NCBI GenBank assembly: GCA_963971225.1
Contig: OZ020269.1
Span: forward strand, 32,323,264-32,387,263
DNA from: Melieria omissa
Taxonomy: Eukaryota; Arthropoda; Insecta; Diptera; Ulidiidae
DNA length: 64,000 nucleotides
Direction: 5' to 3'
Below, one piece after another: positions 1 to 11,189 of this stretch. How positions within the stretch are numbered: the first letter of the stretch is position 1; each line of letters opens with the position of its first letter. A program made the translations under genes and the position numbers. The notes under the pieces are model-generated. The model searched no databases, was not told where the DNA came from, and saw nothing but the letters and a program-made list of their open reading frames with translations.

Positions 1-1029
1 GAGAATTTACTTAACACATATTAAAAAAAAAGCTATGAAAAAAGATGTTTTTTGCGTAGTTTATAAGAAGTGGTTTCAAGAAAAACGCTTTGAGAATGTT
101 TGCGCAGGTAAAGTCGAGAATTTAATTTTTTTTAATTTTTGGTTTCATATAGAACCATTCTGAACCTCCTCAATCAAAATAATCTATCATTGTTAGCTTC
201 TATAAATGTGTTGTGGGCCTTAAAACCATTGTATTCTTTTATTAAATTTTTAAGTTAAAATTTTACTTTTATTGGTTTTTTTTATTTGTGGTTCGAAACC
301 CATCGGTAATTTCAGCACCAAGGAAATCGACAAGGTTCACAGTAGTTCACAGATTGGGTTGTCCCACGGTATTATTTACAGCACAAGAGGTTGCGAAAAA
401 AAAACATCTGGTATCAACACGAAGTCCTTCCTCACAACTTGGTCTTCTCTCTTCAGAGACAAAACGTTTAATTTAAGAAAGGAATTTGCATCAATCGAAA
501 GTCACTTATAGTTACAGCAACGTTTTCAAATCTTTATTTATTTCTTACTAATTCTTAATCGCAATCTTTGGTGACTAAATAAGTGCTGTGTTACACATGG
601 AAACAGAATGGCGTCAACGGTTTTTTCACCACCAATTCAGACATGGGCCCAGAGTAAGAAATCTGTATGGAAATTTAGTTATACAATATTGATTTATGGA
701 GAATTTATATAGAATAAATCAAGCATTAACGCTGACATATGACTAAATTTCGATTATATATAAATTTGTTCGTCATCTATTCGCTTAATCAAATCGAATT
801 CCAATACTTTACTCCGATGTTCGTCACTTCCTGCTGAGAGGGAAGAAAGAAAAGCAACTATTTTTATATTTTGTTGTTGATTATGGCAAAGATTTGAACC
901 TGATGGCGGTCCAACCGATGTTCCCAGCGCAGATAGTCGGCGAAACTTTATTGTTTCCGCTGCTTTAGCTCAGATAGAGCAAGAAAATATAGCAATTAAT
1001 TTCTCTAAATTATCTGCAAGTGCCGGCTG
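1..1029. other. AT-rich non-coding flank
   Basis: No reading frame with coding character, RNA gene or recognisable repeat was found. The stretch is AT-rich with short homopolymer runs. It lies far upstream of the first integrin exon and is probably intergenic. Confidence 0.4.
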
Positions 1030-1640
1030 TCCGGGTACAACTCGGACGCTGATAGCGCAATCACAATGCAGAGCGCAGTGGAATCGCGCCCTCGCCGCAG
1101 CGCCACAGCAAACAAAGTACCGTTGCGAGGTTCAGTGGCTCGCCGCCTCAATGCATCGCGCTGTCAATTTTGCTCTGTGCGCTGGGCATTCTGTGCAAAA
1201 ATGTGATTATTGCAAATATTTATTGTTGTTATTATTTTGTAATTGTTGCTATGGATTGCATCAATATTAGACGACCGGCTGCTAGTTGGACCGCGGGCGG
1301 CGCTACGCTCATAAACATGCACACGCCGACTTGCATGACAAATAAAATTGCAAGTGGTGGCGCACTGCTGGCAATTGCCGGGCAAGTTCGGCAGCTGATG
1401 GTCCGCCGTCGACCCACGCACCGCGCCAGCTGTGGCTGTGGCTGCCAATGTGTGCATACGGACGTGCGCCACAAATCAATGTCTGTCGCTGTCCGCATGT
1501 TTAATGTTCGTGTAATTTTTTTATGACTCACTGCCGGCGATATTGAGGCAGGCTCGCTTCCAGCAGCCGATAAAGTCGGCGTCAGCGCCGAGCAATCGCA
1601 AGCAGAACTCGGCACAGGCAGCGGCTTCAAGTTAGTGCAA
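1030..1640. other. GC-rich unique island, possible regulatory or unannotated exon DNA
   Basis: This block is clearly richer in G and C than its surroundings and is not a simple repeat. Long open frames exist on both strands (up to 192 codons on the - strand at 1232-1810). Their translations are low in complexity, rich in Cys, Ala and Arg, and match no family I know. The openness is most likely a by-product of base composition. It could be a cis-regulatory island or a 5' exon of a gene outside the window. Confidence 0.25.
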
Positions 1641-2900
1641 TACTTGTGTGCATTATGCAGGAAAAATCTGAAAAAGAATAGATATGCATAATCGTGGTGC
1701 ACTTCTATGACTTGAAGAATGTGTGCAGTCCTGCAGAAATTACGTGAATTAACATCATTATGCAAATTTGTCTTATGCGATCTATGAAAGTCGCGTAAAT
1801 CGGCGGTCATTCACATTTATGACTTTTTCTTCAACATGTTATGACACTTGTCAGGTCTGACGTCAACTCTCGGTCGTGGTGCGTACGTGAAATGGTCGAC
1901 TTGAGTTAAAAATAGAAAATACTTGTGGATGGAAAAATCAAAACAACAATTAAGTTTGCAGGAGCGAAGGCGTTCAATCACGAAGTATTCTGCATGCACG
2001 GGATTTCGGGATTTTTAAAGGACAGATCACGGGATCAGTGAACTTACTGTAGTTGCTTTTATTTATTTATTTGTTTATTTACATACATATTCAGTCTACA
2101 GTTGAATTACCTACAGACTATTGAAAACAATTAATTCTTATAATAAATTAAAAAGACCAAATAAAGCTCATCTAAAACTATATACACACCTGAATCCGGA
2201 TACATCTGGCTATTGGTTCATTTGATGAATGATTTGTTCGATGTACTGTGACAGAGAATAAAAGATTATGTCTCAAAGATCGATTGATCTCCAAAGCACC
2301 GAAAAACGTTACTTGCTTTTCATTTTTCAGCTGTCAAATAGATATGTGAGCTAGAAAGGGTTTTTATACTAACACAACCTTTTTTAAGCTCTCGTTAAGA
2401 TATTATTAAATTTTCAAGATTTGCTCAAATTTTAATATTTTGTTTTAATATTTTTATAAGAAGGTATGACATTTAAACTTAAGTTTTATGTAAAAATTCT
2501 GAGGTTAGTTGTGAAACCTAATATCTGCCAAATATACGTATCGGTTTTTCCTACAATTATTAATTCTTTTAATGAAGTTTTCCATCAGGTTTCTTTTCTT
2601 AAAAGTATTTTGCTGCTTTGTCAATAAAAAAAACATATTTCCATTGAATTCTTGACAGAGTGTTAGTGTCGACCATATTCGTAGTATTAATTTAAGCTAA
2701 AGAAAACGCAGACACATTGCTCGATAAGGCAATTAATTCACCATTCGTCGAACAAAATCTTTCGAAATTGTTGTGGTTAGAATGATTGTTTCATTATTTG
2801 TCATTCAGTTTTTCTTATTTGATAGTTTGGATCGCATAGCCAAACAATATGGAAATCAGTTTCATGGTTGTGTAGGTAGATAGGAGTGGTTGTCATAAAC
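1641..2900. other. AT-rich non-coding DNA
   Basis: No gene is visible. The stretch holds short A/T runs and TTTAT repeats near 2060. Around 2200-2300 there is a short segment that could be repeat-derived, but it has no recognisable ends. Confidence 0.35.
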
Positions 2901-3149
2901 CGGATCCCACTTGGGTCATACGGACCTATTGTGACACCAGAATGAATGGAGCTCAAGACCACTCACTCATTAAACCAGTTTGAGCTCCTAACAAAGCCTA
3001 GTAGATTGTGAATAGTCTTTTCGGCTATATCCTCTGGATTGACGAAGATAAAGTAACCCATGTGAGTCTTAAGTTTGGCTGAATTTGCTGCGTAGAGAAT
3101 TCTGTGATGCTTTCAGCCCATCTTAGGTTAGTTTCTTGTATGGAACTTG
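2900..3149. repeat. Probable LINE relic, left part (split by the pogo element)
   Basis: Moderately complex sequence that continues on the far side of the pogo insertion: removing 3150-6117 joins the host text across a single TA. The continuation at about 6440-6520, read on the - strand, resembles the terminal part of a LINE ribonuclease H domain. The relic identity of this left part rests on that continuity only. Confidence 0.3.
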
Positions 3150-3484
3150 TAGGGGAAGGTGGGGAATTGTGGGCCACGTTTTTATTTTGCTAGATATCTT
3201 GAACAAAAATCAAAATTTTTCCAAATTTCAAAAAGGCATTGTATTCTACGTGTGTAAGGTTACTGTAGATCTTTGCTTTCTTTTTTTTTTTTGTTTTTCA
3301 TAAGATTTTGGTGGATAATAAAAAGGTGATTTTTTACGATTTAAAAAATTGTTGGGGAATTGTGGGCCACCACCTCAATTAAGTCAATACCCAAAAATTT
3401 CTGTGTAAAAACTTTATTGAAAGATTGGAAATGACAAATGAATAGTTATTAATTGAAAAAATGAAAAAAAAATCTCTGCTACCA

Positions 3485-5069
3485 TCAATCAGATATGCAA
3501 TTTGGGCACATGAACGTGTTGGCAGAGGTATGGATACATTTGGCATGTACATCTCGACCACATTCGATGCATTTTATTGAATTGTTTTTCGTCAGTTCCT
3601 TCGGCATTGATTCCAAGCAAAGTACACAGAAGTCAACATCGTCGTCGTCATCCGAAGAATCACGTCGTGGAGATTGTGATCGTGTTTTGCGCTTTTTGGG
3701 TGCTACGATTTTTTTTGGTTTCTTTTCTTGTTGTGTTTCTAACTTCTTGCGCTTAATGTCAGCTTTCTGACGCAAATCAGTGACAACTGTTTGCGATGTT
3801 AAAATGGCGCTTTTCATCGGCTTGCGACCACGATTGAACTTTTGGGCCGGTGTTCCCCGTCTTAGTGGTCCAGTTTCTTGCAACGTTTTTTTTTTTAAAA
3901 GCAGAAGAGGTGGTAGCAGATGTGGTTGCCACTGCCAAAGACTCAGAACTTGTGACTGTTTCATTCGCAGCCGTCTCGATTTCACCATCAGTTACAGTAA
4001 TGCTGCGTTGTTCATTCGCACTTTCTTCATCACTGCCACTGTGTTGACCCTCACCACTAAGTTTTGAAGCAATAAAGTCAACCTCGGTGAACGCGTTCGC
4101 ATCGAATGGGAAAATTCCACATGCTCTGAACCCGCTTTTGATGTTCTCTGGTGTGACGGCAATATCGAGACACTTGTCAATAATGAGAGGAACGTGGTGA
4201 AGATCGAAAACTACCCCAACGTTGGCGCGCTTCCAATCGTCATGCTTTTGGGCGTAAGTCGTTTTTAACGAACCGAAAACTGTGACATCTAACGGCTGCA
4301 TACGATGTGTACAATGCGGAGGGAACGATAGCATTGTGATGCCATGTGCAAGGGCCTTATCAATAACGTCAATGGACAAATGTGACGTATGATTGTCCAG
4401 CAGCAAAAGTGTGGGTGAGCCGGCAGAAGCACCTGAGAATTTAATGAAGTGATCCATATATGTCAAAAATACCTCGGATGTCATCCATCCACTGCCATTC
4501 GCTACGCCTTGTGCGCCATGAGTTGCGTGGGTCATGTATATTGCTTTCCAGTTTTTCCGTGGGAAAATAAAAAAAGGTGGAATCGAATAACCACTCGCAC
4601 TAACCGCCAACGCCATCGACACATTGGTTCCTCTCTCGGCGGATGTGGACGTGCCTATTCGTTTTTTACCTTTTCGGGCAATAACTTTAACGACTTTGTT
4701 GGGAACAGTGGGCAACCCGGTTTCGTCCATATTCCAAATTCGATGGGGCTCAAACGACGTTGAATTGAGAACGAAACGAAGGTTAGCGAAAAAGGCATCG
4801 ACATTCTCTTTGCAAAATGCTTTCGCGCGATTTTGGCTGACCTGCTCTGGCGTTCGCAACGATAAGTTCGTATGACGATGCATAAACGAGTAGTACCAGT
4901 CGGTACTCGCTGCCGAATTTTCATTCCACGATTGAGGGTAGTTGCTTTTGATCGATTTCGCATATTGGAATGCCAAAGTCCGTAACTCCGAACTATTTAG
5001 GCCATAGTAAATGTCACTCGCGTGAAGGACATATTTAATTAGAGCCTGTTCTTCTTGATCACTAAAAAT
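3485..5069 (-). pseudogene. Pogo-like transposase, exon 2: DDE domain plus C-terminal PHD finger, one frameshift
   Basis: The exon opens with IFSDQEEQALIKYV directly after the acceptor. The DDE_1 core follows: first Asp in IWNMDETG, second in LLLLDNHTSH, third in HRMQPLDVTVFG, with 35 residues between the second and third, as in pogo/Jerky-type enzymes. After an acidic, Ser/Thr-rich linker the frame shifts by one base inside an 11-T run (3886-3896 on the + strand). In the new frame a basic region and a Cys-rich finger follow: CVLC, then CIECGRDVHAKCIH and MCPNC (Cys4-His-Cys3, PHD type), ending at 3485. The homopolymer break may be a real mutation or a read error. Otherwise the gene is open, so the element is young. 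A PHD finger fused to a pogo transposase is uncommon but known among insect elements. Confidence 0.75.
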
Positions 5070-5334
5070 CTGAAACAGGAACAGGAGTTAAGAGTTTCAA
5101 TAGGTTCAATACGATTGCTTAAACAAATTATCTTGTTAAAATAATGGTAATTTCAGCAAAATCACTTGTAAATTCACGTTCAGCGACTCCAAAAACCGCG
5201 GAAAACACTTACGTATCGCAAACAAGCAATTGTGCACTATTTTGCAAATAATAATAATTATTAATAACAAATAAATTAAGTACTATAATAAGTTTTTTCA
5301 CTTGAATGTTTGTAATTTCGAAATAAAAACTCAC

Positions 5335-5577
5335 CGGCTTGGCGCCTGGCACAACGATTCCTTTCAAAAATGTGATCATCGCATCATCGGAAGCAGTTGA
5401 AACATCAATTTTTGCTTTCTCCAGCTTGTCAATATAACGGCTCAATGTAACGCGAGCTATGTTGGTGGATTTAGCGACGGCACGGATGGAATTCTGGCTA
5501 ATTTTGATCAAGTTAATAGCCTCCAAAACAGCAGGAAAGTCAATGTTCTCCTCTTGTTTGCAATAGTAACGTGGCAT
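5335..5577 (-). CDS. Pogo-like transposase, exon 1 (helix-turn-helix, psq type)
   Basis: An 81-codon exon starting at the ATG at 5577 (MPRYYCKQEE). It contains an alternating helical region with IRAVAKSTNIARVTLSRYI, which fits the psq/CENP-B N-terminal helix-turn-helix that binds the ends of pogo-family elements. It ends in phase 0 at a GTGAGT donor (5334 downwards) after Ala-Lys-Pro. The intron of about 265 nt leads to a good acceptor (polypyrimidine tract then TTTCAG) at 5070. An upstream in-frame start at 5625 is possible, but MPRYY is the better match to the usual start of this domain. Confidence 0.7.
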
Positions 5578-5639
5578 GCTGGCTGGAAAGTACCTCCAAA
5601 AAAAACAATTCAGCGAACCATTCATTTTTCAATTCACAG

Positions 5640-6090
5640 CCTCAATTTTGAAAAAAAAATAATAAATACACAATAACAATATGCATGTATGTCAAAAATG
5701 TCGAAACACTGGTGGCCCACAATTCCCCACAAAAAGTGGCCCATGATTCCCCACAAGCCATGTTTTGACATATCGCGGCTTGATTATGACTCGACAAAAT
5801 TTCATGTGAAATTCCTTTTGTATATTGGAATGCCAAGGTACAACGATGATTATCAGCATATTTACCTCAGTTGATTCGTAACGATGAGTTGGAGATCGAT
5901 GCACGAGAACAACACTCATAAATTCTTGAAGCAACTTTTTTTAGGTTAGTATTGCACAGCACGCTAGAGACGTATACACTGATCAACTACAAACGTAAAA
6001 ATATGCTTCGGGTCAAAGATGACCTTGACATTTGTGTCGCACTATACAACTCGGCATACCAACGATAGATGGCGGTGGCCCACAATTCCC
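5640..6090. mobile_element. Fragment of a second, related pogo element inside the right arm
   Basis: On the - strand, 5836 downwards translates to MAFQYTKGISHEI and then SSHNQAA, which parallels MAFQYAKSIKSNY and QSWNENSAA of the main transposase (4976 downwards). Two inverted copies of the terminal motif stand at 5712 and 5736, internal to the true right end. The simplest reading is that a deleted relative inserted next to, or recombined into, the right end. Confidence 0.5.
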
Positions 6091-6119
6091 CGTGGCCCAC
6101 AATTCCCCATTTTCCCCTA

Positions 6120-6540
6120 CGAGTACTAAGCTCAGAGATCAAATGTTCGCATGTCCCGGAACGCAACATAGGTGAAAAGAAGCTGTCGGACGGTCTTGTT
6201 CATAGAATCGCTGCAGCTCAGCACACTTCATCTCTAAAAAATATGTAATGACCTAAAGCATTCAGGATGTTGTTCCCAATCAGAACGTTGAACGTGGTTG
6301 GTGAAATTTCTACATAAAAATCTTTATGCAAACGAAACACTATATACGAAACTCTATATTATTCCGATAACATCAGAAACTTGAGGAAAAACCTTTGTAA
6401 CTACAAAAATGGGAACATTTGGGTTTGAAACATAAAATCTGAATCTAGCGAGGGCGAGGCATTTTCGTTGCCTTGAACACCACAGTATCCAGGAACCCAG
6501 ATAAGTTGTAGCTTATTATGTATTGAGACTGACCTAAGCT
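6120..6540 (-). repeat. LINE relic, right part (RNase H fragment)
   Basis: Read on the - strand, about 6440-6520 gives GSWILWCSRQRKCLALA, which resembles the decayed LINE RNase H end motif (usually of the form WVPGHxGxxGNExADxLA). Only this short match supports the call. The flank up to the pogo target site at 6118 is otherwise featureless. Confidence 0.35.
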
Positions 6541-7555
6541 TCATCTTACTTTATTGAACAATTAACTCTATTACCTCGCTCGTTTTAGAGTTGAAAACTA
6601 ATTGATATCATTGATTATGGTATCGGTTAAATTTAAAATTAAGGAAAACTTAAAAGGCTCAAGACAAGAGTCCATGATTCTTCTCTAAAAACCTTGTCTC
6701 TTAAACTTTACATTCTTTCAAAAAAAGCAATGCTTTGCTGGCTTGAATGAAAAAGCATGAATGGAATATGTTAGTTAGTCCCAAAGCATACCAAGTTTAA
6801 ATCAGTAAATATTAGCAAAACAAACTAAACATTTATTTTCTTTACTTTACTTACTTATTTTTTTAACATTACGCACTGTGTGCAATAAAATTAGTCAGCA
6901 ATAGTCGTTCGTACCTAAATTTAGAGCATAACAAACTCACTCTCTTGCTTCGATGTTGAAGATTCTTATGGATTTCCCCGTAAGGCTGACGCATACTCGC
7001 CTCCCCTTTCGACAAAAAAAACAATGCACTGACAATTTGTGTATTTGATGCTTTATCCCTTGTAGACTGCGTACAATTTTGCAAGTATTTTTACACTTAT
7101 TGATTTTACACACCTTTTTTCTAAAAGCCAAAAATATCCTATAAATCAGGACTTTTGAAGGACAAATGTCCCAAAAATAAATCTAAGTACAAATTTTGAA
7201 TAAGTACAAAAGAAACGCTTAAACACATTTTCAGTTTTTTCTTAATTCTGGCATTCAAGTTAATTTCTGAGCTTTGATGTATTCAGAGACCTAGTATAGT
7301 ACAGTTTTGTGGCTAATATTTTCGTGTTACATTTTGTCCTTAAAAAGTCCTGTTTTACAGGACATTTTAGGAATTTTAGAAAAAAGAGTCAAATTGACCC
7401 ATACAAATATAAGCTTTAGGGTTAAAATGCTCAACAAAAATGTTCCTTGCAGTGTTTTACACCAAATTGCTGAGCACATCATATACCTAAAATGTGAGGT
7501 TACATGGTTTTCGTATGCTGATTCACCATAAGAATGTGCAAAAAGGGGAAACTTT
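6540..7555. other. Non-coding DNA
   Basis: No gene was seen. Frames on the - strand at 6869-7131 are short and lack family resemblance. Between 7140 and 7380 there are short direct and inverted repeats around AGGAC and GTCCT. Confidence 0.3.
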
Positions 7556-8400
7556 GACCCCCCTGAAAAAAATGCAGACGTAAACTTTCAAAACGCCGAT
7601 GCACGTTTTTTTTGGCTCCATCTACCAGAATCCATTGTCAGAACCTTGTTATTTTTTTGTGTTGTACAGTGTTATAGATAAGTTATTTAGAGTGTTTTCA
7701 TCATATTGGAAATCAACTGATCTAGTAAATCATGTTTCCCACTGAAATTTCGATTTTCGAAAAAAATAAAAAGATGTGGAATTATTTCACATGTTTAGTG
7801 CTTTTACCAAGTTTGAAGTCAAAAGGCCCATAAAATCTTGTTTTTTCGTTTTGATTTTCGAAAAAGTAAAAAACACGTTTCGAATTATTTCTTACTAAAA
7901 GTACCTTCACCAAGTTTAAGGTCAATAGGCCCATTTATTAATTTTTTTCACAGATTCTTTAAACAAATTTTTAACTCGTCGTTCACCCTGTTACAAATTT
8001 AATTTCAAGATACGTGTTTAATCATTTTAGATTTAAAATACTGTCATCAAGTTTGAAGTAAAAAACCCCATTAAGCCATGTTTCTTCGTACAAACTCTTG
8101 GTCCAACTCGTTAGATTTCGATTTAAAAAAAAAATTATTGTCTAAATGTCTAATTATTTTTGATTTCAAGTCAATAGGCCCATTGGTTTATGTTTTTGTT
8201 TTTAGTTTTGTCGTGTACGATCCTTAACCCATTGTTCCCCGTTAAAACGTGATTTTCAAATAATTTAAACATAAACAATTATTTTTGACTTGGAGTATTT
8301 TTACCAAGTTTGAAATCAGGTTTATTCATACAACACTTGAATCCATTTTTTGCCCCTCAAGACCTCGAATTTCACCTGTCTAACCTGTCTTAGCGGAAGC
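7556..8400 (-). repeat. Imperfect tandem array, units of about 105-140 bp (- orientation)
   Basis: The phrase AAGTTTGAAGTCAAAAGGCC and variants recur near 7808, 7913, 8049, 8164 and 8306. Each is followed by a TTTTCGAAAA-like stretch and then ATTATTTxxxACATGTxT. Units are strongly diverged. The reverse complement of this array matches the array at 11190-11960. Confidence 0.6.
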
Positions 8401-8454
8401 TTATTTTCGTAAATGTACCTTCAGTTCAAATTTCATGTTTGAAGCTTTAGCGGT

Positions 8455-8575
8455 TTGGGCTGGGCGAAGATGAATCAGTTAGTCAGTCAATCAGTTAGTC
8501 AGCCAGTCAGTTAGGATAAACAATTATATTTTTGTACGCAAAACCCCCAAAATTAAATCCTGTGTGAGCCACTGT
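8455..8575. repeat. Short AGTCAGTTAGTCAG tandem and a partial MITE end
   Basis: Positions 8472-8513 repeat CAGTTAGTCAG-like words. At 8545-8574 the text ATTAAATCCTGTGTGAGCCACTG matches the end of the CAGTGGCG family described at 42952-43101. Only one end of that family is recognisable here. Confidence 0.45.
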
Positions 8576-8949
8576 GTAGAACAACGGTGTCCCTGCAGCA
8601 GCAAGAGGTTTACTGGGGTTAAATATGTCTATGCAGTATGCCAATAATTTTATCAAACTGCAATCTAACATGTTTTATTTATTTATTTATTTATTTTATT
8701 TTATTTTATTTTAATAATAAATATATAAAATAATAATATAATTTTTCATTATATTTGAAAGCAGTCACTGCCAAAAATCTACAAATAAATCCGTCATCCA
8801 ACTGTGGTTTATGCCTGAAAGGGTTATTGTTTAATTTTTATGAGTGTAACTATTATATATATCTTTCGGATATGAGTGCGCATGTAGTTGAAGTCAATTG
8901 CACACACACCATGAACGAATTATCATAGATACTTGAGGGCAGAGAGCGA

Positions 8950-9944
8950 TGCAGCAGCAGCAGCAGCCAACCATCGGTAACAGCGCCAACCAAGCAGCGG
9001 TGACAACAGTCGATGCGCGCAGCACGAGTTGGAAAAGAAACGAAGTTGCGAGTGAGCTGAGCTGAGCTTAGGGCCCGCCGACACCGCGAGCCGGTGGTTT
9101 ATTTTGATTTCAGTCGTCGGCGAAGTCGGTAGTGGCGCGACATAGCGAACAGTGCACACAACTTGCAGCTGACCGAAAACAGTGAACGCAACAATAAAAA
9201 GCGGAGCGAGCACACGATTTTTGAATATATTTCAATAGTGAAAAAAAATAGAATAATGATGAGCGGCAATAAAAGTTAAAAACCATCGCACCGGCATATC
9301 TACGACAATGAGAAAATAGCAGCAATTTTTATAAATAACCTCAAAATAAAACAAAACCCCAAACATCCGCAACGAGCGGCCGTTGTGCGTGCGTGTTGCT
9401 GCCCATTGGCGTTGCGGTCAGTTAGGTTGGCATAGTTGGTGTCGAGCGGTGGTGTGGCGTCGGCGGCTGTCCATCATCGCAGTGCGATACGCGCTAACAG
9501 CACACGACAATTGCGTCCAGCGGGCGCGGACACGTACGACGATCAGACGGAAGAGGCGCAGTGCACCGGACTGCATCGAGTTTGATTAAATTAAAGCGAA
9601 TTGCTCCAAGTAATGTCGCGATAACGGCAAGAAAAGATACTTGGCCCTTGTGTTGTGTGCGCGTGTGTGTGTGTGTGTGTGTGTGTGCATGCGTTGATTT
9701 GCTGTCAACTCGCAACTGCAGATTGTGTCTATAAAACTAATGAAATTATTTCAAAAAATTTATTAATTAAAACAAATAAATACAATTAAAGAAATTATAG
9801 AATAAATTAAAATTATTTCAAGTGCTGCCAATTGTGATTTATTGAAATTCGAATTGCTCAAAGAGCAACGAAAAATCATAATTTAATCAATCAGAAAATT
9901 GTATGAGATTTTCCTGCATTAGAACGAGTCAAAGGTGAACAAAG
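8950..9944 (+). promoter_or_regulatory. scb: Probable promoter and 5' UTR for scab isoform with exon 1a
   Basis: A GC-richer region with CAG repeats (8951-8970) lies directly upstream of the first coding exon. TTTCAGTCGT at 9108-9117 fits an insect initiator (TCAGTC, A at 9112), but no convincing TATA box or downstream element accompanies it. A (TG)n tract stands at 9664-9687. Frames in this region are short and have no family likeness. Treating it as promoter and leader rests on its position and composition. Confidence 0.4.
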
Positions 9945-10135
9945 ATGACGCTGAAAGTGACACACATAACGCTGGTCGCGCTACTGCTGTGCGCCTTTGC
10001 GCACTTCCATACGGACGCCTTCAACTATGCGCCGCAGCCGAACATTGTAATTGCGGCGCCGCAGCATTTGAAGTTCTTCAAGCCGCAAGAGCGCAGCTCC
10101 TACTTCGGCTATGCGCTGGTGATACGCCCCACCAG
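9945..10135 (+). CDS. scb: scab (alpha-PS3 integrin) alternative first exon 1a: signal peptide and propeller start
   Basis: The ATG at 9945 begins a hydrophobic signal peptide (LVALLLCAFAHFHTDA, cleavage probably before FNYAPQPN). It is followed by the standard alpha-integrin N-terminus ending RSSYFGYALVIRP. The donor AG|GTAGGT at 10136 leaves phase 2, which fits the acceptor at 44891 (Thr-Ser, then LIIGAPRA). The exon is 191 nt. It encodes the same kind of segment as exon 1b at 38011-38210, and only one of the two can be used per transcript. Alternative N-termini are known for Drosophila scab/Volado long and short forms. The intron to exon 2 would be about 34.8 kb. Confidence 0.85.
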
Positions 10136-11189
10136 GTAGGTCGACGTATAAAAACCGCAGTTATTTGAGGTATTTGAAAATGTCGCTGTGGCTTTTTCAA
10201 CGATTCGCTGTTATCTCGTTGGCAAACATACAAACACTCAAAGACACACACAGACACATACTCACTGACACGTGAAGAGTGTAGAACGTCTTGAGCTCTG
10301 TCGTAAGTTCCCCTCCCGCGACAATAGGCAACACCCACAAAGCAAACACTGCACAGCTGTTCTTCATGCAAAGCCGCAGCCACAGCCAACGCCACAGCTG
10401 CAGCCCCACAGAAGTGTTCCTCAAAATATATCGTTTACTCGAAAATAAAAGACTTGCGCAAGTCGCCGACTTATAAAGAAATTTATTGTCATTTAAATTC
10501 GTGCTTGAATTCTTTATTCAATTAGGGTGTGACTGGCCGTGGAGTGTTCGGTGCGGTGCAAAGAAATTAGCATGTCGCATGTGTCGTCTACGAAACGGCC
10601 AGCGCACGCACACACAAACAGATAGACTCTCATTTGTGTGTGTGTCGACGCAGCATTGCAAACTGTTATGAAAACTAATTTAATTATTTTGCAAATGTCG
10701 CTCCAAGTTCGGAGAAAATAAAAAGCTTTGTGCTGCCAAGCGTTTAAATGTGTTTCTTATTCTTTAGAAGTGAGAGGGGTTCAACATTTCATCTCTGCTC
10801 ACTTTTTATTATGAAAAGTCATTACTTATGAAAACAAGAAAACGTCTATTCGTTCTCATGAAACATAATCGGAGGAGGCGTTCACAACGCGTTTGTTGTT
10901 TTGGTTTTTCTACCAACACGCATTCGAATACCCCATCAATTTCACTTAAGAGTGACGTTCACTGACGCGCCGCCGGTCGAGACGGCAAGCACCGAAGCTG
11001 TTGCTTTTTCTGCTTGTCAACATTTTTTAGTTTCACGATCACTGCAGGCAAATTTGTATTCTAAAAATATTCGATATATAAGCGATAATTAGTGGACTTT
11101 CACGATGAACATTGGATCAGTTCGTAAAATGCTCCAACTGATTGTAAACCACTGAAGCAACAAATATGAAATTTGAACTGAATTCAAAC
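10136..11189 (+). other. Start of scab intron 1a
   Basis: Intronic DNA with a (CA)n-like stretch near 10230-10265 and another around 10610. No coding frame or repeat family was recognised. Confidence 0.5.

Larger units (their letters stand above)
3150..6119 (-). mobile_element. Pogo/Tigger-like DNA transposon with TA target duplication
   Basis: The left end reads TAGGGGAAGGTGGGGAATTG and the right end is its inverse with two mismatches (TAGGGGAAAATGGGGAATTG when read inwards). The outermost TA on each side is the expected target duplication. The 17-mer GGGGAATTGTGGGCCAC recurs near both ends: 3161 and 3354 on the left; 5712, 5736 (variant), 6075 and 6092 in reverse on the right. Inside is a transposase gene on the - strand with a DNA-binding exon, a DDE exon and a PHD finger. 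Length is about 2.97 kb. The 5690-6119 part contains a fragment related to the transposase itself, so the right end is probably composite. Confidence 0.85.

Noticed and set aside
1232..1810. 192-codon frame on the - strand in the GC-rich island
   Set aside because: No recognisable family, overlapping open frames on the other strand, and no splice or promoter context.
9945..10135. Possibility that exon 1a belongs to a separate integrin gene that has lost its body
   Set aside because: Its phase and sequence fit exon 2 at 44891, and alternative first exons are known in Drosophila scab. No other integrin body exists between 10135 and 38011.
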